Below, piece by piece: positions 62,052 through 64,000 of a stretch of DNA of 64,000 bases. The stretch comes from Salinibacterium sp. ZJ70 (GTDB lineage: Bacteria; Actinomycetota; Actinomycetes; Actinomycetales; Microbacteriaceae): contig NZ_CP061770.1 in the NCBI RefSeq assembly GCF_011751865.2, forward strand, positions 2,418,001 to 2,482,000, in the 5' to 3' direction. The notes under the pieces were generated by a model. That model was given only the letters and a program-made list of their open reading frames with translations, was not told where the DNA came from and ran no database searches. Numbering within the stretch: position 1 is the first letter of the stretch; each line of letters opens with the position of its first letter. The translations under genes and the position numbers were made by a program.

Positions 62052-63329
62052 TCAGTGACGGGCTCGGACCTTCCGGATGACCGTGACGAGCACGGCGACG
62101 ATCGCGAGCACGGCGACGATCGCGAGGTGGGCGCCCGCGAGCACGAGCAGCCCCGCGGTGAGCACGACCGAGACCATCGCGAGCCACCAGCCGAGCGTGA
62201 AGCGCTCGAGCAGCACGACAGCGGCCACCATTCCGATCGCGTAGATCGCGACCATCGCGCTCGTATGGATGAGGATGTACGTCTCGAGCTCGAGCTGGAA
62301 TCCGAAGAACACGGCGCTGTAGCCGAGGATCACGCCCGCCACGAGCAGGAGCGCACGCCGCGGCACCTGACCGGCTTCGGAGCCCTTCGAGAACCAGCGC
62401 GGCAGGTGGCCGTCACGGGCGAGCGACGCGGTGAGGTTGGCGAAGGCCGGCATGTAGGCGTTGAGCACCCCGAACACCACGAGCGTCGCGATGCCGCCGA
62501 CGATCATCGGGCCTGCGGCCGGCATCGTGACGCTCACGAGGTCGATGAGCGGCACCGCGCTCGCCCCAGCGGCGGTGGGCACGCCGATGGTGACCCACTG
62601 CAGGCCGAGGTACGACGCCCCCACGACGGCGAGCGCGATCACGGTCGCCCACACGATCGTGCGGCGCGGATTGCGGAACTCGTGAGCGATGTGGGTGATC
62701 GCCTCGCCACCCGCGAACGCCCAGACGAAGAGGCTCACGGCGAGCGCGACGCCCTCCCACCCGTTCGGCATGAACGGCTCCCAGCGGCCCGGCTGCATCG
62801 CGGGGGCGGCCGTCACGATGACGAATACGACGATGCCCACGAGCACCGCCGAGAGCAGCAGCTGCACGGCACCCGACACCTTGAGGCCCGTCAGGGCGAG
62901 CGCGAATGCGATCACGAGGAACGCCAGCCCGATGATCGGCACGGCACCGCGGCCGAGCCCGAAGGCGGCGGCGAGGTACTCCCCGCCGAGCGTCGCGACG
63001 ACGGGCGCCCCGAATCCGACGCCGAACAGGAACCAGTATCCGGAGGCGCGCGCCGCGGTCTCGCCGAGCGCGAGGCGCACGTAGGTGGCAACGCCTCCCC
63101 CATCCGGATACCGACCCGCGAGCGCGGCGAAGGTGCCCGCGAGGGGGATGTTGGCGACGAGCACGATCGCGATCGCGAGGATCGACGCAGGACCCGCAGC
63201 CGCGAAGCCAGCCCCCGGCAGCACGAGCACGCCCGTGCCGAGCACAGCGGCGATGTACAGCGCGGAGGCGGAAGGAAGCCCGATGCGCCCCTCGTGCGGC
63301 ACGGTGGCGGGCGCTTGCGTGATGGTCAC
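62052..63329 (-). CDS. APC-family amino-acid permease
   Basis: The 425-residue membrane protein has twelve hydrophobic segments. It starts VTITQAPATVPHEGRIGLPSASALYIAAVLGTGVLVLPGAG, the APC consensus amphipathic region, and has FVWAFAGGEAITHIAHEFRNPRRTIVWAT in segment 6. GTG 63329 is chosen over an upstream start at 63362 because the family pattern begins there and AGGA lies nine bases upstream. Resembles the YjeH-like branch, which exports amino acids such as methionine; import or export is not decided. Confidence 0.88.
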   Translation of the reverse strand: MTITQAPATVPHEGRIGLPSASALYIAAVLGTGVLVLPGAGFAAAGPASILAIAIVLVANIPLAGTFAALAGRYPDGGGVATYVRLALGETAARASGYWFLFGVGFGAPVVATLGGEYLAAAFGLGRGAVPIIGLAFLVIAFALALTGLKVSGAVQLLLSAVLVGIVVFVIVTAAPAMQPGRWEPFMPNGWEGVALAVSLFVWAFAGGEAITHIAHEFRNPRRTIVWATVIALAVVGASYLGLQWVTIGVPTAAGASAVPLIDLVSVTMPAAGPMIVGGIATLVVFGVLNAYMPAFANLTASLARDGHLPRWFSKGSEAGQVPRRALLLVAGVILGYSAVFFGFQLELETYILIHTSAMVAIYAIGMVAAVVLLERFTLGWWLAMVSVVLTAGLLVLAGAHLAIVAVLAIVAVLVTVIRKVRARH

Positions 63330-63422
63330 AGCATCATCCTGGCGTGGCGGTTTCGCGCGCACCAGCTCATCCCTGCCACACGTCGGGCCGATCCGGCCAG
63401 CGGGTGCTGGCGAAGCGCGAGA

Positions 63423-64000
63423 CTACACGCGATCGAGGGTCTCGAGCACATCGGCGAGCAGGTCGTCGACGCCCTCGATGCCCACCGAGAGACGCACGAC
63501 GGCCGGCGACACCTCGAGGGCTGTGCCGCGCACCGACGCGTGCGTCATCTCCGAGGGGTAGCAGACGAGCGACTCGACGCCACCGAGCGACTCCGCGAGC
63601 GTGAAGAGCTCGGTCGACTCGACGAACGTCACGGCCGAGGCAGCATCCTTCAGCTGCAGCGAGATCATTCCGCCGAAGCGGCGCATCTGGCGCGCGGCGA
63701 GCTCGTGGCCGGGGTGCTCGGGCAGGCCCGGGTAGTACACAGCGTCGAGCTTGGCGTGACCGACGAGCGCCTCCGCGATCGTCTGCGCGTTGTCGGAGTG
63801 GCGCTCCATGCGCAGGTGCAGAGTCTTCAGTCCGCGGGTCGTGAGCCAGGCATCCATCGGTCCGCTCACGGCACCCGCGGCGAACTGCGTGAAGCCGATG
63901 CGGTCGGCGAGATCCTCGCCCTGCACCTCGAGACCCGAGTTGAGGATGACGGCACCACCGAGCACGTCGCTGTGGCCGCCGATGTACTTGGTCGTGGAGT
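63423..64000 (-). CDS. Cystathionine gamma-synthase/lyase-type PLP enzyme (5' partial)
   Basis: The window end cuts the gene. The open part starts at the PLP-Lys motif STTKYIGGHSDVLGGA and continues with GPMDAWLTTRGLKTLHLRMERHSDNAQ, YYPGLPEHPGHELAARQM and ESLGGVESLVCYPSEMTHAS, the Cys/Met-metabolism PLP family. It makes or splits cystathionine in the methionine/cysteine pathways. About 200 N-terminal residues lie outside. The split between MetB and MetC-like members cannot be made here. Confidence 0.93.
   Translation of the reverse strand, partial: STTKYIGGHSDVLGGAVILNSGLEVQGEDLADRIGFTQFAAGAVSGPMDAWLTTRGLKTLHLRMERHSDNAQTIAEALVGHAKLDAVYYPGLPEHPGHELAARQMRRFGGMISLQLKDAASAVTFVESTELFTLAESLGGVESLVCYPSEMTHASVRGTALEVSPAVVRLSVGIEGVDDLLADVLETLDRV

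Overview
The window is high-GC DNA with GTG starts, tightly packed operons with 4-base ATGA/GTGA overlaps, a short actinobacterial SRP RNA and the gene order acetyltransferase-dnaX-recR. It fits a chromosome of an actinobacterium, most likely of the family Microbacteriaceae; this placement is inferred from gene content and style, not from a database search. No phage, insertion sequence or CRISPR array is visible, and most long ORFs on the opposite strands are high-GC shadows.

Layout. (1) 1-9536, housekeeping: sbcC (cut by the window start), lysC, a winged-helix regulator coupled to a membrane M23-like protein, recR, dnaX, an acetyltransferase, the SRP RNA and tRNA-Ser(GGA). A duplicated tRNA 3' end with its terminator follows at 9672-9759. 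(2) 9905-21035, a mixed block: a lipoprotein, an F420-type flavin protein, an ABC-2 exporter under a clear palindromic operator, acetyltransferases, a saccharopine-dehydrogenase-like enzyme, a haem-oxygenase-fold/CDGSH pair, a PIG-L deacetylase, a PAP2 phosphatase and a Bcr/CflA exporter. (3) 21201-41346, a plant-hemicellulose locus: GH51, GH1, a ROK repressor, a sugar ABC importer with GH3 and cytoplasmic GH10, a 1543-residue cell-wall xylanase with a deacetylase domain and an LAGTG sorting signal, a LacI repressor, xylA and xylB. (4) 41448-47718, a complete six-gene Mrp cation/proton antiporter operon with subunits A and B fused. (5) 47789-60746, an aromatic meta-cleavage locus: flavin hydroxylase, class III extradiol dioxygenase, C-C hydrolase, hydratase, HpaI-type aldolase, GntR regulator, MmgE/PrpD protein, NitT/TauT-type ABC importer, aldehyde dehydrogenase and MFS transporter. 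(6) 60768-64000: an orphan sugar-binding-like lipoprotein, an amino-acid permease and a cystathionine gamma-synthase-type enzyme cut by the window end.

How the parts work together. The surface enzyme would deacetylate and cut xylan at the wall, the ABC importer would bring in oligosaccharides, GH3/GH10/GH51/GH1 would finish hydrolysis in the cytoplasm, and XylA/XylB would feed xylose into the pentose phosphate pathway. Matching 15-bp palindromes in front of the surface xylanase and xylA suggest one LacI-type regulon. In the aromatic locus, GTATAC-centred palindromes occur before mhpB, before the GntR gene and between the ABC and dehydrogenase operons, which suggests one GntR regulon. It pairs an mhp-like upper pathway with an HpaI-type aldolase and a non-acylating dehydrogenase instead of MhpE/MhpF.

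The least explained structure is a set of long intergenic palindromes beginning TGAGG and ending CCTCA (12087, 13987, 39843, and a different-armed relative at 32592). Two copies differ in the arms by one compensated base pair.
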